The notes under the pieces: generated by a model
Database searches by the model: none
What the model was told of the DNA's origin: nothing
The model's input: the letters and a program-made list of their open reading frames with translations, nothing else
Shown: one piece after another, positions 20,271 through 31,659 of the stretch
How positions within the stretch are numbered: the first letter of the stretch is position 1
Layout: the number at the start of each line of letters is the position of its first letter
Source of the DNA: Nematopogon swammerdamellus
Taxonomy: Eukaryota; Arthropoda; Insecta; Lepidoptera; Adelidae
NCBI GenBank assembly: GCA_946902875.1
Contig: OX336339.1
Span: 24,335,349 to 24,399,348, forward strand
DNA: 64,000 nt
Direction: 5' to 3'
Position numbers and translations under genes: made by a program

Positions 20271-21125
20271 GATAAATAAAGCGAAGTTTGTACGGGCGAC
20301 CGACCGTGCAATGTACGTCAATACATGAATATCCTTAGGTATAACTCGAGAACCACTTTATCGATTTACATACGATTAATAAAATATTTTTGGAGCAATA
20401 AACTATTTTCTATCTACTCGTGTGTATCCGTCTGCCATGAGCGTTTGTGTTTAGTAAGTATGGATCACAAACTGTTTACCAAAACATAACATATTGTATC
20501 AAAACTCAAACTGCAAACAAGCCGAGACCCCTTCCGCCTCCCGCCCCCGCAACTTACCTTTAGCCCCGCTTCCATACTGGTGACCGTTCTTCCGTTTAAG
20601 CTCCACTTTGCGGGAACTGGAGGGAACTTTGAAACTTTAATACCTCCATCAGAAAGATGCGCTACTAAAATTGTGAAAACTTGGACGTATTTTAAGGTAA
20701 ATAATTTGTTGTTCCCGCTCACACGGGCGGCGGCGGTTTTGAAAAGTTTTGAAAGGGGTAAATCTGGTTTTTGAAAGAATTACATGTTGAATTATGGCTG
20801 TTTATTATTTATTATGTTATTGCTGCCTATTTGAACATAACTTAGTGTTACAAAGTTCGGTATAGCTTAAGGTTTACTCAAGTGTTTTTCATTAACCGAC
20901 TTAAAGAAAGGATTAAGATTCCTAAAATTTTTTTTGAAGTGAAAACTTCTTTATCGGCGCTTGGCACTTTTTTAGGTGGGTAAAAAATGTTAGACTCGCG
21001 ACAGATCTCGAAAAGCGAGATTTATTTTTATTATTTAAAATGCAACCTTAGGTCATTACATTAAGGGTTAAGTTACGATGGCTCGGGATCAATTCAGTTC
21101 GTCTCTCATTGACAGTGGAAATCCG
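20271..21125. other. No recognised feature
   Basis: Open frames at 20465-20722 (minus) and 20580-20774 (plus) overlap and have no motif. The block 20885-20990 faintly resembles the 'accgacttaaaaaaggagg' repeat seen at 51180-51240. Nothing else was recognised. Confidence 0.4.
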
Positions 21126-21240
21126 ATATTCGTTTGGTCGATAATCAATTCAAAATGAATGTAGGGTTTCGGAACAAATGCATGTCTGTCCGTTCTACTA
21201 AATTTTACATTTTCAACCAAGGTCTTCCGAGGGTTGGTCA
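21126..21240. repeat. Single unit of the 57-bp repeat, downstream of the LINE
   Basis: One unit (aaaatgaatgtagggtttcg, gaacaaatgcatgtctgtcc, gttctactaaattttacatt) is followed by ttcaaccaaggtcttccgag. It matches the array at 25207-25590 on the other side of the LINE. Confidence 0.8.
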
Positions 21241-21461
21241 AATTCAAATTCAAATTCAAATTCAAAATTCACTTTATTTGTAAGTAAAATAGTAAAGTTA
21301 CATTAAAATGCAATTTATCTTGAACTTACATCGTCAAAAACAGTTTATACAGTTAAATACATTTTATTAATTTAGATTATACATTTATATATTTATAATT
21401 AAATTCATCACATTTACATACATTAAATAATTAGGTTCCATTACACACTTGTACATTTTAA
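21241..21461 (-). mobile_element. CR1-like LINE 3' untranslated region with (GAATTT)n tail
   Basis: Read on the minus strand, the LINE ends in about four TTTGAA units (21241-21263). Short tandem repeats instead of poly(A) are typical of CR1-type LINEs. A second, diverged copy of this UTR lies at 43618-43800. Confidence 0.75.
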
Positions 21462-24340
21462 TTAAGTTAATATTTGGAAAGTCTTTAGGTCATACAAGTT
21501 CTGGGTTAGTAGCCATTCGTGCAGTCTTGTTTTAATTTTTTTTTCATTAGTTTCATTCGTTATGTCTCTTGGTAGTTTATTGTAAATTGTAGCACTGTTG
21601 AAATGTAGGCTCTTTTGGAATTTAGTTGTCTTATGTGTGTTATATTTTAGGTTAGCTTTGTATCTAGTTTTATAGCTATGGTTAGTGGTGTTATATTCAT
21701 TTTTATTATTTCGTGCAAATAAAGCTGCTTTTTTTACATATATGTCATAATGTAGTGAGTATTTTTAATGACGTAAATAATGGCTTGCAGTGTTCATTCC
21801 AACGAGCCTTTGTAATTATGCGAATAGCCTTTTTTTTGCATTCTGAAGACTTTAATAGTGTCACCAGAAGACCCCCAAAATTCAATTCCATAGCTGAGTA
21901 TTGAATAAAAATAACCATATATGCATTGATTAGTGCCTCCAACGTACATGATTTAGCAATTATTCTTAGACAATAACACGCCTTTGATAACCTCTGGCAA
22001 ACATTTTCGATGTGTTCATCCCATCTTAAGTGGTTATCGAGAGTAAATCCTAGAAATGTTGTTTTCGTTGCAAATGAGATAATGTCATTATGATATCTTA
22101 AAAAGTAATTATCGTCATTGCTGGTAGATTTTGAGATACAGAATTTTATTCCTTGGGTTTTTGCAGTGTTAAGTATTAGACCGTTTGCGTTAAACCAATC
22201 GGATATTTCGTTAAGCATTCTTTGTAGTCGGTCAACCAGGTTACTCATGCTATCTTCTTTTACAACAAAATTTGCGTCATCTGCGTACAATATAATGAGA
22301 ATAGCTAGTTTGATGTGATTCGGTAGGTCGTTTATAAAGACCAGGAATAACAACGGCGCTAGTATTGATCCTTGTGGGACTCCATATTTGGCTACGAAAC
22401 ATCGAGACTTAATTTTTTTTATGGACCCCAACGTCATATCTGTATGGTTAATGTGTACATTAAATTCTCGGTTATCTAGGTAGCTTCTAAACCACTCCAA
22501 GGCCACCCCCCTGATACCATAGAACTCCATTTTATTTAGAAGATAATTGTGGTTTACCAGGTCAAATGCCTTAGAAAGGTCCAGAAACAGACCGGCTGTG
22601 TGTTCGTGTTGATCTAGTCCCTGCAGTATGCTATTCGTGAATGTGTGAGTAGCTGTAAATACAGATCTACCTGGGCGGAAACCATGTTGGCAGTCTGTTA
22701 AAATTTTGTTCATTTCTAGATAGTTCATTAGTCTTACCTGCATTCAATACTTTTCGAAAATTTTAGAAAAGGCGGGAAGGATTGATATCGGTCTGTAATT
22801 TTCAGTTAGACTTTTTTGACCTTTTTTGTACAACGGAATAAGTTTTGCTTTTTTCAAGTTATTTGGGAATATCCCAGTCGACAATGATATGTTCACCAGA
22901 TACGTAAGAACTTCCAATATTGGTGTTATGCATTGTTTTATTAAGTGGACGGAAATATCGTTAATGTCCTGTGTTTTTTTATTATTTAGTGATTTGATAA
23001 TTTTGCTGACTTCAATTTCATTTGTTGGGAAGATGTAGAAAGATTTCGCTATTCGATTTTCGTTTTGGCGTAGTATATCGTATCCAGATGTAGTGTGAGG
23101 GGGGATGCTTTGCAATAGGTTTTGTGCGACGTTTGCATAGTACGTGCCGAATCTATCCGCCACGCTAGAGGGTTCGCTAATTGTTTCTCCGTTATCACCT
23201 ACGAGGTATATATTTGGATTTTTTCTTATTTTATCATTTCCAGTTTCATGTTTTACTATCTGCCATATGGTATTCGATTTATTTTTACTTGAATTAATTT
23301 GGTTTTTTATATAGTTAGATTTTTCTTTGTCAATGTTGTTCATGTACCTGTTTTTTAGGTTGTTCAGTATAGTTTGGTATTCTTTTGTTTTATAATTACA
23401 CATGGAATCAAATATTTCTATTTTTCGTTTAAGTTCTTTTGATTTTTCAGATAGCCATGGTGCTAGCTGTCTATGTTTATTGGATTCTTTTTTTAACTCT
23501 AGTGGGAATACAGTCTCAAAAGCTTGTTGGAATGTTTGGAAGAATACATTGTAGCAATCTTCTGTGTTATCATACTGCATTACAGCTCGCCAGTTGCAGT
23601 TGTATAATATTTGGTTGAATATTTCTATGTTTTTCTTACAAAAACTACGTTGGTTATAGCTATATTTTGTTTCAAATATGTCAAGTTTTATTTGGACTAT
23701 TTGGCTTTTATGATCATATAATCCATTTGCTATGACAGAGCAGTCTGCATAATTTGGCATATTGGTTATGATTAGATCGAGAAGCGATGCCTTTGCCGCA
23801 CTTATGCGAGTCGCTTCTGTGGCAATGTTTTTAAAATTAAACATGTTAAGTATTAGTAGTAGATCTTTACAATTCCTATCTTGTTGTGAAAAGTAATCTA
23901 CGTTTAAATCACCACATAATACAAATAAATCATATGAATTTTGGAGTTGATTCACAAGATTTTCCATTTTTTGTAAGAATATTTCAAATTTTGGTCCAGT
24001 TCTGTACATTACAATAAGGCATAGTTTGTATTTTTTCAGTATTTTTATTTCAAGAACGCAACACTCAAACGTTTGTTCTTCCATTAGTGAGTAGTATTTT
24101 TTGAGGTGGGTGATGTGTGGCACGAGTTCGTTCCGCGCGTACACGCACACGCCTCCTCCATGTGTAGTGGTGCGTGAGTACGTAGCTACGGTGGTGAAGC
24201 CAGAGAGTGCTGGTGCAGGTTCATTTGTCTATAGCCAGGATTCCGTGATACAAACGACGTCTACTGGGCTTGCCAGTTCATTTAGAAACGCTGCTACTCC
24301 GGGGCCTTTGTTCCTGAGGCTTCGTATATTTTGGTGAAAA
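21462..24340 (-). pseudogene. CR1/jockey-type LINE ORF2: endonuclease plus reverse transcriptase, three lesions
   Basis: The reading frame runs from about 24340 (HQNIRSLRNK, start of an APE-like endonuclease) to a stop at 21462. Endonuclease motifs are GDLNVD (about 23911), SLLDLIITN and YDHKSQ. The polymerase shows YRPISILPAFSKIFEKY, QHGFRPGRS, FLDLSKAFD, GVPQGSILAPLLF and YADDAN (catalytic Asp pair), then the C-terminal LPRDITNE and TRLHEWL. Lesions: in-frame TAG at 24229-24231, in-frame TGA at 22744-22746 between FEKY and MQVRL, and a frameshift near 21750. Otherwise domain order and spacing are normal, so this is a recently dead copy. ORF1 lies just upstream. Confidence 0.93.
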
Positions 24341-24446
24341 ACGGTTAGTCCCTTGGGGTAGCCTTTTCCTTGTTGGGGCGTAGCACTCTTGCGTTTACTT
24401 CTGGTGTCTTGACTTTGTTTTCTTGTTTGGTTCTGGTGGCCGAAAA

Positions 24447-25235
24447 CTAGTTGGTCGCCAGTTTCAATTTTTGACTCCTTGTTTTTGTTGATATCGGCTC
24501 GTTGTTGGGTATAGGGCTGTACAAGACATTCGTCGGTGTTTCTTGATCTTCCTGCTGTGTCGGATCCGGACGGTTGCCTACGGGCGTCTGCGGTGTGCCC
24601 ATCTTGTCTTCTTTTGTAGCCATCTTCACAGTCTCTTTTTCTCTCGATACAACCGAGTTCCGGTTGTCTAAAAAAAGCGGAGGATTTTGTTTTGTTAGGT
24701 ACTTTCTTACTCCTGTGCCCTTTGGCCAGAAGTCTGGGTTAAGTAGCTTTTGAATAACTTGTTTGTTACTTTCTATTTTAAAAGAAGCATAGTAGTCGCC
24801 TCGGGGTGTCAGTCTTTCTATGTCAAGGCTGCTCTCGCTAAGGACGTCGTCATTGTGAAGAATGTATTTTTTTATTTCTTCTGTTGTTGTGGCTGGGTCC
24901 AATCGGCAGAGGTGAACACCAAGCTTAGGCTCTGGTCGCTCTGCTACCTTCAGTGTCACATCTGTGTTCACTGGAATGCGCGTACCAACAAGTACTGGAT
25001 TATTTCTACGTGAATTAGAGTTTGGATTGGGTGCTCCTTTCGTCAGTCGATTTGTGGCCGCCGTGGCAGCGTAGGTAGTGCGGCCTGCTGAAACGGGGGC
25101 AGATTGGCGGGGAGGGGGGTCGCTTTCAGTCGGTTCAGTCAGGCTGATGCGTCCTCCGGGCCGGTCGTTGCGAATGTGCAGTTTGTTCTCGTTATTAGTC
25201 GATAGTGGTTCCGTAACACGTTTATGTCTGTCCAT
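24447..25235 (-). pseudogene. LINE ORF1 (RNA-binding protein), 5' truncated
   Basis: The open frame has 262 codons. Residues 1-17 are encoded by the flanking tandem repeat, so the ATG at 25235 is probably not the native start. Residues 30-100 are low-complexity (Pro, Ser, Asn, Arg). Residues 101-180 hold a folded region (KLGVHLCRLDPATTTEEIKK, GDYYASFKIES, LLNPDFWPKGTGVRKY) like the C-terminal domain of ORF1 in CR1/Daphne-type LINEs. The rest is polar and Thr/Gln-rich. No CCHC zinc knuckle is visible. It lies about 100 bp upstream of ORF2 on the same strand. The role, RNA binding in the retrotransposition particle, is inferred from the family. Confidence 0.75.
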
Positions 25236-25590
25236 TCGACTAAGTTCTGCAAAATGAATGTAGGGTTCCGTAACAAATGCATGTCTGTCCGTTCTACTAA
25301 ATTTAACATTTATTTAAAAATGAATGTAGGGTTCCGTAACAAATGCATGTCTGTCCGTTCTACTAAATTTACAATTTTCAACCAAGGTCCTCCGACGGTT
25401 ATTTTATAATAAAAGTAGGGTTCCGTAACATGTTTATAGCTGTCCATTCTACCAAGTTCTGCAAAATGAATGTAGGGTTCCGTAACAAATGCATGTCTGT
25501 CCGTTCTACTAAGTTCTGCAAAATGAATGTAGGGTTCTGTAACAAATGCATGTCTGTCCGTTCTACTAAATTTAATATTTTTTTTAATAT
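25207..25590. repeat. 57-bp tandem array, six irregular units
   Basis: The landmark ggttccgtaac starts at 25207, 25264, 25330, 25419, 25476 and 25533 (the last reads ggttctgtaac). Spacings are 57, 66, 89, 57 and 57 bp. Each unit includes aaatgcatgtctgtccgttc. One more unit lies at 21126-21240, beyond the 3' end of the LINE. Either the LINE landed in this array or the array is the 5' monomer region of such LINEs. Confidence 0.88.
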
Positions 25591-25798
25591 TTTTTTTTAC
25601 ATTAATAATTTTTTTTTTTACGGTGTTTAGTTTTTTTTATAACCACCTAAGAATTATTTTAAGAATTATTTTCGGAAATACAAAAAGTTTTCACTTCTGC
25701 CGGCACGCCCCGAATTCAACTGAGGCTTTTTTTATCTATGTTCAGCGATAAAAAAAATTTACCCCGTGAACGATTTCGATTATCCTTTTTCAACGAAT

Positions 25799-25995
25799 CC
25801 ACTTTTTCAGATAATTAATTTTTTTATTACTTTATTACAAACATAGCTTAGAACCATCCTGATTAAACGAGCTTTCTAATAAAAAAACCGCATCCAAATC
25901 GGTCCATCCGTTTGGGAGCTACAATGCCACAGACAGATACACCCATACACACTTACACACACACGTTAAACTTATAACACCCCTTTTTTGTGTCG
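25799..25995 (+). mobile_element. Family D element, right part only
   Basis: The stretch shows ttttcagataattaattttt, gcttagaaccatcctgatta, aaccgcatccaaatcggtcc, atccgtttgggagctacaat, an (AC)-rich tract and aaacttataacacccctttt. The hairpin half is missing. Confidence 0.75.
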
Positions 25996-27150
25996 GGACT
26001 TAAGAAATAGTTATTTGAGAAATAATTCAAGATTGTATGTAAATGTAGATTTTTAGGATTCTGTCGCCAGTGACGACGCTTGCAGTCCCTCTTTTATAGA
26101 AACAGCCAAACCCTCATTCGGATACGAACAAAACGCTCCCTCACGGTTGCGGAACCCTTAAAACTTAACTTTTCAGTTCGTTTAGTGTGTAATTAATTAG
26201 TAATTAGTGTGTAATGATAACAAAACAACACAAGTTGAAAGGCGCGTAATCCGCCAGGTACTCAGACGAACAACTTCACTGTGAAGTTCGTTGGTTAGTG
26301 AATTTGATACACCTAACAAGCATCACACACATAACCAGCTAAGCCTGCGCTTAACCTGAATGTCTTTGAAGTTCTACATACTAGCTGTTACAAACAGTGT
26401 ACTCATTCCAAGTCAGCGCGAGACAACAAGATGCAAATGCAGTAAGGTTGGTAAGGATCATTATAAAATCGGTAAAGCCGTCCATACGTCTGTCTGTCAA
26501 ACCGTCTGTCCGTCTGTCTGTCTGTCCGTCCGTCTGTCCATCTGTCTGTCCGTCTCTCTGTCCGTCTGTCTGTCTGTCCGTCCGTCCGTCCGTCTGTCGG
26601 ATAAAGAAATATTTTTCATTAATATGGGGGGCCAATTTGAAAGAGTTAACTGTAAGGGTTCTAAAAACTATTGTTGTTCAATTTTAAGTTCAGTGGCCTT
26701 AATGATATAGCTAAAAATGTGCAAACAATTACCGTTCCCCCCTGTTCTCCTAGGTTTCTAAAGCTAAAATTGTTACTTTCACAGGTTTAGTAAATATAAA
26801 GCCACAGATTACAGGTAAACTGCAGGTTTTTTCGACAATGTAATATTTTCGGGGAAAACCCATATTTTTGTTTTAGTACGGAACCATTATTTGTGCTAGC
26901 CTGAATCGCCCTTGACCGCTTTTTTTAGTTCTTGAATGTACTCAAGTTTTTTTTCTCAATATTTCACTCGATACCAAAGCTAACCTTACTATGAGGGCGA
27001 TGCCTAAGGCCGAGCTGCGTTTATGTAAACGATGTTTTCTTCAAAACTGTAAAACTATATAGAAGTAAGTAAATCTAAAAAAACATAATATATAGAACTG
27101 AATTGAATAAGTATTAAATTTCGTTGTATAAATGCTTCTGCATTAATGTA
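25996..27150. other. No gene; long (GTCY)n microsatellite
   Basis: A (GTCY)n tract of about 115 bp occupies 26482-26598 without the flanking blocks of the GTCY-MITE. The small palindrome aacttcactgtgaagtt lies at 26272-26288. From 26640 to 27150 nothing was recognised except a weak match to the 14960-15170 motif near 27005. Confidence 0.5.
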
Positions 27151-27154
27151 AAAA

Positions 27155-27225
27155 AAAAATATAAAACCCAACTACTAAAAACGAAAGAAATAACAAGGAG
27201 TATTGATCGAAAATGCTGTAGTTGG
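27155..27225 (+). mobile_element. Family N terminal block
   Basis: The stretch reads tataaaacccaactactaaa, aacgaaagaaataacaagga and gtattgatcgaaaatgctgt, matching 7937-7995 and, inverted, 8495-8575. Confidence 0.5.
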
Positions 27226-27600
27226 GCTACCTGTCTATTCAAATTTGTTCTACACGCTTTTGATTTCGCCCGACAGTCGTCGGGTAAAATGTCAGTTTCT
27301 TATTTCACATACCTATAGCTGTTACTACTTTATTGGTAGAGAGCAATTTACTAATACTCCTGACACACTGCCTACCGTGATATACACCTCTCTGGGCCGC
27401 ATTGTTAGCCCGCTCGCCCAGCGGCAGTCGATGCAAGAGTTACTGCGGCGGGAACCGGCACTATAGTTCATTGAGATTTACGATTACCTGTGAGGTGCGC
27501 TTCACACGGCGCGAATTGCTGGACTGCGGTGTTCATCTGCACCGTGTCGACAAGAAACTGAACATTTGCTTATTTCAAATTCAATTCAAAATAATACATT
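27226..27600. other. No recognised feature
   Basis: Short overlapping open frames (27203-27671) have no motif. No repeat was recognised until the SINE at 27603. Confidence 0.35.
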
Positions 27601-27602
27601 TC

Positions 27603-27992
27603 ATGTTTTTTTTTATGGAAACTGACACGGTTGGCTACATCACCTACAACGTCCGTGATGTCAACCCATGACACCGGGTGAACTAGGTGCCATGTCAGTG
27701 CTTCCCCCTTTGATCATGCCGGCCACATTGAACTGGTCGGAAAACATAAACTATTTACATAGCTGTTTAGACCGACGTTTCATTCAGTGCGGTGGTACCA
27801 ACCCGGGAGGGTTAAACTCTACCACCAAGTAAGATTAGGAGGGAAGGGACATACAGTTTTACGAGGAATCCGAACCTCGGTCAGCCTCCAACGGTCAGCG
27901 GTCACCCATCCAATTACTGACCGCACCCAGCGTTGCTTAACATTCAATAGCGACAGTTGACTGTCTGCACCACTGAGCTATCGAGGCTGACA
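27603..27992 (-). mobile_element. SINE-A, full length (tRNA/5S hybrid head)
   Basis: Read on the minus strand, the SINE starts tgtcagcctcgatagctcag (tRNA-like A-box). The 5S-rRNA-like block is ttaagcaacgctgggtgcgg, tcagtaattggatgggtgac. Then come gaggctgaccgaggttcgga (B-box), the shared body and the tail tagccaaccgtgtcagtttc with poly(A). It is about 390 bp and closely matches the copy at 31660-32052. Confidence 0.9.
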
Positions 27993-28017
27993 AAAACATG
28001 ACATGTAACATGTAAGT

Positions 28018-28640
28018 CGTCTTTTAGGGTTTCACATACATAAGGAAGCCTATTAGAGTGTTTCATTTTACGAAGGCATGAGGGGTATGAGGTAGGAAGT
28101 GGTGTGAGACCGCGCCGAGCTCAGTGGGGAACGACTCGGTTCGACGGAGCGACGACGACGACGCGGAGACGTGTAGAACATGTGTACCGGCCGGGCACCG
28201 AGTTCGTTCTCTCTCTACTGACCTGAGCTCCGCGCGGTCGCCTCTCGCACCACTTCCTACCTCGTACCCCTCGTGCCTTCGTAAAATGAAAACACTCTAC
28301 TAAGTCTACGTAGTCTGCCTGTCTGTCCGTCCGAGTGCTGTATCTTTTGGACCTTAATAGGTAGCCGGTTGAAATTTTCACAGAATATATAATAGTGTTA
28401 GTGGTGGATGTGCCATCAAACAGCGAAAAGTAAAAATTAATGGGGTTCCTATACAACAAACATGCATAGAATAGATTAGTCACGCTACAGAATAATAGAT
28501 GGCGCCACAGGCTTTTATATTTTGCATTATAGAAAGACAAAAGATAGACGGATGGATATGGTCTTTTGACAGGTATGGCATGGTATAACGGATTTACGGA
28601 ACCCTCCGTGCATGAGTAAAACTCGCACTTGGCCGGTTTT
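28018..28640 (-). mobile_element. GTCY-MITE subfamily B, split by a TA-flanked element
   Basis: The copy starts cttttagggtttcacataca and is interrupted at 28056-28297. It resumes with taagtctacgtagtctgcct, a short (GTCY)n, ctgtatcttttggacc, ttgaaattttcacagaatat, gatggcgccacaggctttta, atggtataacggatttacgg and cacttggccggttttttt. The 'gcgccacaggc' block defines subfamily B. Confidence 0.85.
28056..28297. mobile_element. 242-bp MITE with about 70-bp terminal inverted repeats and TA target
   Basis: The ends read gagtgtttcattttacgaag gcatgaggggt and the inverse at 28230-28297 (cctcgtgccttcgtaaaatg). TA flanks both sides (28054-28055, 28298-28299). Removing the element restores the usual GTCY-MITE sequence around cctattactaag. 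TA duplication is the Tc1/mariner rule. The centre is GC-rich (cgacggagcgacgacgacga) and noncoding. Confidence 0.85.
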
Positions 28641-28737
28641 TTTGTGTTATTTGCATAATATCATGCTAAAAAGTTATATGCGTAGAGATCGTGCACTCTC
28701 CCTCGGGGAAGGCAGCCCCCAGTATCCATTGACGTCT

Positions 28738-28830
28738 TTTTTTTTTTTTTATGGGGAGCACGACAAATGGCGCGCGCCAGACTAACGCAGAGGTGTAGTT
28801 CGACGGCGCCCACGGGCATTCGAATATTTA
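28738..28830 (-). mobile_element. SINE tail fragment (third tail type)
   Basis: On the minus strand it reads tattcgaatgcccgtgggcg, ccgtcgaac, a diverged middle and then a poly(A). This resembles the tails at 46371-46500 and 50395-50540 (gaccgaatgtccatgggcgt). Confidence 0.45.
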
Positions 28831-29275
28831 CATCGGACTCAATACAGAGTCGAGCCGTTCATCTTGTCGGAGATCTGAAAATGACTGATGTTCTGGAGTC
28901 TCTGAGCTACAGACGATTTGTAGGATCACTCAATCTGTTCTACAGGTTCTACCATGGACGCTGAACTTGCATCCCTTATTTTTGGCCATGCAACCTATCT
29001 CCACAGCACTCGACACAGAGATACTGAAGGCCCTATTGTTGTTGACAAATGGCTTTTGAGGATCCATAGTTACTCAAAATGTGTGGTGTGGAATAATTCC
29101 ACACCATGTATTACCTTCATCGTTTGTGACGCGTTTAAGCTGGATAGCGCTTCTATAGTCCGCATATTATCTGCTGATATGGTGTCGCGCTAAGCGTGGT
29201 TTCGAGAGGTGAGGCGGTTTTGGCTTTATCCTCTCCGCCTGTGGTCCCTTGGCACAGCCACTCCATAGTGATTTC
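28831..29275 (+). pseudogene. Jockey-like LINE reverse transcriptase C-terminus and 3' end (LINE-2b)
   Basis: A plus-strand frame reads SDSIQSRAVHLVGD, VLESLSYRRFVGSLNLFYRF YHGR and then a stop and frameshift, followed by ELASLIFG and STRH. This is the region before the C-terminus of jockey-type polymerases (K/QRRAVR..GD, LEHRR..., LFYR.YHG). The 3' block ctaagcgtggtttcgagagg and ggtcccttggcacagcc matches 12660-12775. It is dead and 5' truncated. Confidence 0.75.
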
Positions 29276-30278
29276 AGAAAAAATAATCTCTTAATTACCA
29301 GTGTTCTATCTTCACCGTTAGTTTTTGTTTTGATATAGTTTTAGTTTTGTTTTTGTTATAGTTCTTTTCTACTTTTTTTAATTTAGTTAGTTTAGTTTTA
29401 TACTCTCATGGGTCCTGATTCGTGCCAACTCGTACACTATCCACCTATCATGACCTGTTCCTTTCCTTGTCTCTCTGTCACCAAATTTTCTCCATTATTT
29501 TACCTACCTTCAAATCGGGAGCAAGCCTCACTTTAGATTTTTCTCAACTATGAGGGTAGCTCTCAATACTTCACTTCCAAGATCGACCTAGAGGTGACTG
29601 CATCGTTTTTTCACCCCATCACTGAAGAACAACATTGAACGGATACCTATAGTTTACGAGCTGACCCAGCTAACCCAGTGCGCAATACTAGAATAGTCCT
29701 GCCTGGATCCACCAACGATTTCGGGAAGGAGCCTCGCCATCTATATTTACAGTCCACTCAGCAAACCACACAGCACCGCTCTGCCGCATCACCGGGTAAG
29801 CTGTCGGTTCCTTTTTTTATCCATCCCCAACACCTCGTCCTACAGTTGGACGAAGTTGGCACAACCAGTTTATTAACTAATTAATTTTTAATTTTACCTG
29901 AAGTAATATGTCTTAAAAGTATCAATCATTGAAGATTTCTACTAAATTGTTCTACGGCTTACTACTTAGCTTTTTCATGAAATCATATTCGGTTATTCGT
30001 TCAATGGAGTTTTAGATACATTACGACTGATACCAACGCATACATACGTGTTTTATTGTTAGAATTGTAGTACAAGTAAATTAAGCTCCTTTTAATGTCT
30101 CAGATAAAAGTGACTTTTGTACAAATGCTACAGAAATAATTACGAAATTGTCACCGTGTGTAGCGTCACCTAGGTTAACAATTCCCAGGGCGCGTGACGA
30201 CACACGTGACTTGATCCTAAGGCTGCCTGTACACAGGCGCCCAATTTTGGCGTGCTAGTAGAATATAATGTTAAATTT
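29276..30278. other. No recognised feature
   Basis: 29300-29400 is T-rich and may be LINE 3' flank. No repeat or coding motif was found. Open frames up to 68 codons have no domain. Confidence 0.4.
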
Positions 30279-30279
30279 T

Positions 30280-30390
30280 AAACGAAGGGAAGCACTGACA
30301 TGGCACCTAGTTCACCCGGTGTTATGGGCTGACATCACGGATGTTGTAGGTGATGTAGCCAACCGTATCAGTTTCCATAAAAAAAAATCA
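30280..30390 (+). mobile_element. SINE tail fragment (families A/B)
   Basis: The fragment starts at acgaagggaagcactgacat and runs to tgtagccaaccgtatcagtt and poly(A). Only the last third of the SINE remains. Confidence 0.8.
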
Positions 30391-30474
30391 CATAAATAAT
30401 AGCTTTTTATTTTGATTTAATAACAATACTGATTTCGAGTTGTAATTTCAGTGCATATTATTTTTATCTGTTAT

Positions 30475-30840
30475 TTTATATTTTCCGATGTTTCGAAGAA
30501 CTGGCTTCCCTCATCCCTTCTGTCCCGAAGCGTATCCGCCACACCCGCCGGACTCGCTCGAAGCTTCCTTATGTTGTTAACACAGAACTTCTGAGAACGC
30601 ATCGCTTTTCGAAATCGTACGGCGAAAATATGGAACGGTCTTCCGGCGAGTGTATTCCCCACCACCTATGGGAATCTTTAAAAGGCGTGTTAATAAATTA
30701 GACAAACACCTCTTGTCCGCCTTGTAGCTGACATGGCGCCTCTCTGAGCGTGGTTTCGCGAGGAGTGGTGTTATTGGCTGTATCTTAATCTTCCTTTGAA
30801 CTTTAGGGCACTGCCACCCGTGCCGGTCGTCTATAAAAAA
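30475..30840 (+). pseudogene. Jockey-like LINE reverse transcriptase C-terminus and 3' end (LINE-2b)
   Basis: The frame ELASLIPSVPKRIRHTRRTR, SKLPYVVNTELLRTHRFSKS shifts frame and continues RTAKIWNGLPASVFP. The 3' block ggcgcctctctgagcgtggt, ttcgcgaggagtggtg follows at about 30735. It is the same family as 12600-12775 and 28831-29275. It is broken by one frameshift and lacks upstream domains. Confidence 0.82.
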
Positions 30841-31054
30841 AAAATTCAAAAAAGTCGCAGTTAATATGAGGCTTCAGTTATAAGGCAAAGCTCGCGTTAA
30901 AGTAGATAGCTGATAAATATGAAAAAAAATTATCATACAAAATTCACCGACTAAGCAATTTATAGGTTTCATGCGGCAGCCATGACTCGCCGACAGAATA
31001 AATAACATCAATAGCAACTTAAATAAACAAATTATATCAAAATAAAAACATAGA

Positions 31055-31378
31055 ACGGTACTTTCAAAGAATAGCCCCACTGCATCTCTCCCCGTGTATG
31101 TCGTAAAAGGCGACTAAGGGATATGGCTCCCTTCTTATATCACTAGGTGGTAGGGTTTAGCCCGCCCGGGTTAGTACTACCGCACTGGATGAAAGGTCGG
31201 TCGAAACGGCTATGTAAATAGTTCGTGTTTTCCGTCCAGTTCAGTGTAGCCGGCACGAACTAATGGAAGCACTGACGTGGCACCAAGTTCACCCGGTGTT
31301 ATGGGCTTACATCACGGATGTTGTAGGTGATGTAGCCAATCGTGTCAGTTTCCATAAAAAAAAAAAAAAAATAGAAAC
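31055..31378 (+). mobile_element. SINE-B, nearly full length
   Basis: The 5' end is slightly truncated (ggtactttcaaagaatagcc). Then come ccccactgcatctctccccg, aaaaggcgactaagggatat, the shared body (ggtagggtttagcccgcccg) and tail tgtagccaatcgtgtcagtt with poly(A) at 31358. Confidence 0.85.
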
Positions 31379-31394
31379 GTATTATAAAAATATG

Positions 31395-31510
31395 GTTTTT
31401 TTTTTTAAACACGAGACTCGTCGCGTGAGACACCCGGTTGGGGTATGTATTAAATAACAGGAACAAAGAAATAAATAGCGACCTTTGAGAGAATATGATA
31501 AACATGTCTA
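31395..31510 (+). mobile_element. Family G repeat, diverged copy
   Basis: The stretch reads aaacacgagactcgtcgcgt, gagacacccggttgggg and ttaaataacaggaacaaaga. It resembles 54335-54550 and, inverted, 33013-33370. Confidence 0.55.
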
Positions 31511-31659
31511 TACTGCAGTAATATACCTATACATGGACATACTACAACAAATACTACAGCAAAAGTGTCGTGACGGTCGAAGTCTTACACTGTTTTTCGG
31601 CCTAGCTCTCATTCACCGAGTGTCTGCAATGTAACGTGCGATAAGGATTGTCAGAAAAG

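Noticed and set aside
26381..26710. Overlapping frames of 84-116 codons over a (GTCY)n tract
   Set aside because: They are driven by a 4-bp microsatellite with no stops. The same applies to the frames at 4053-4241 and 7489-7770.
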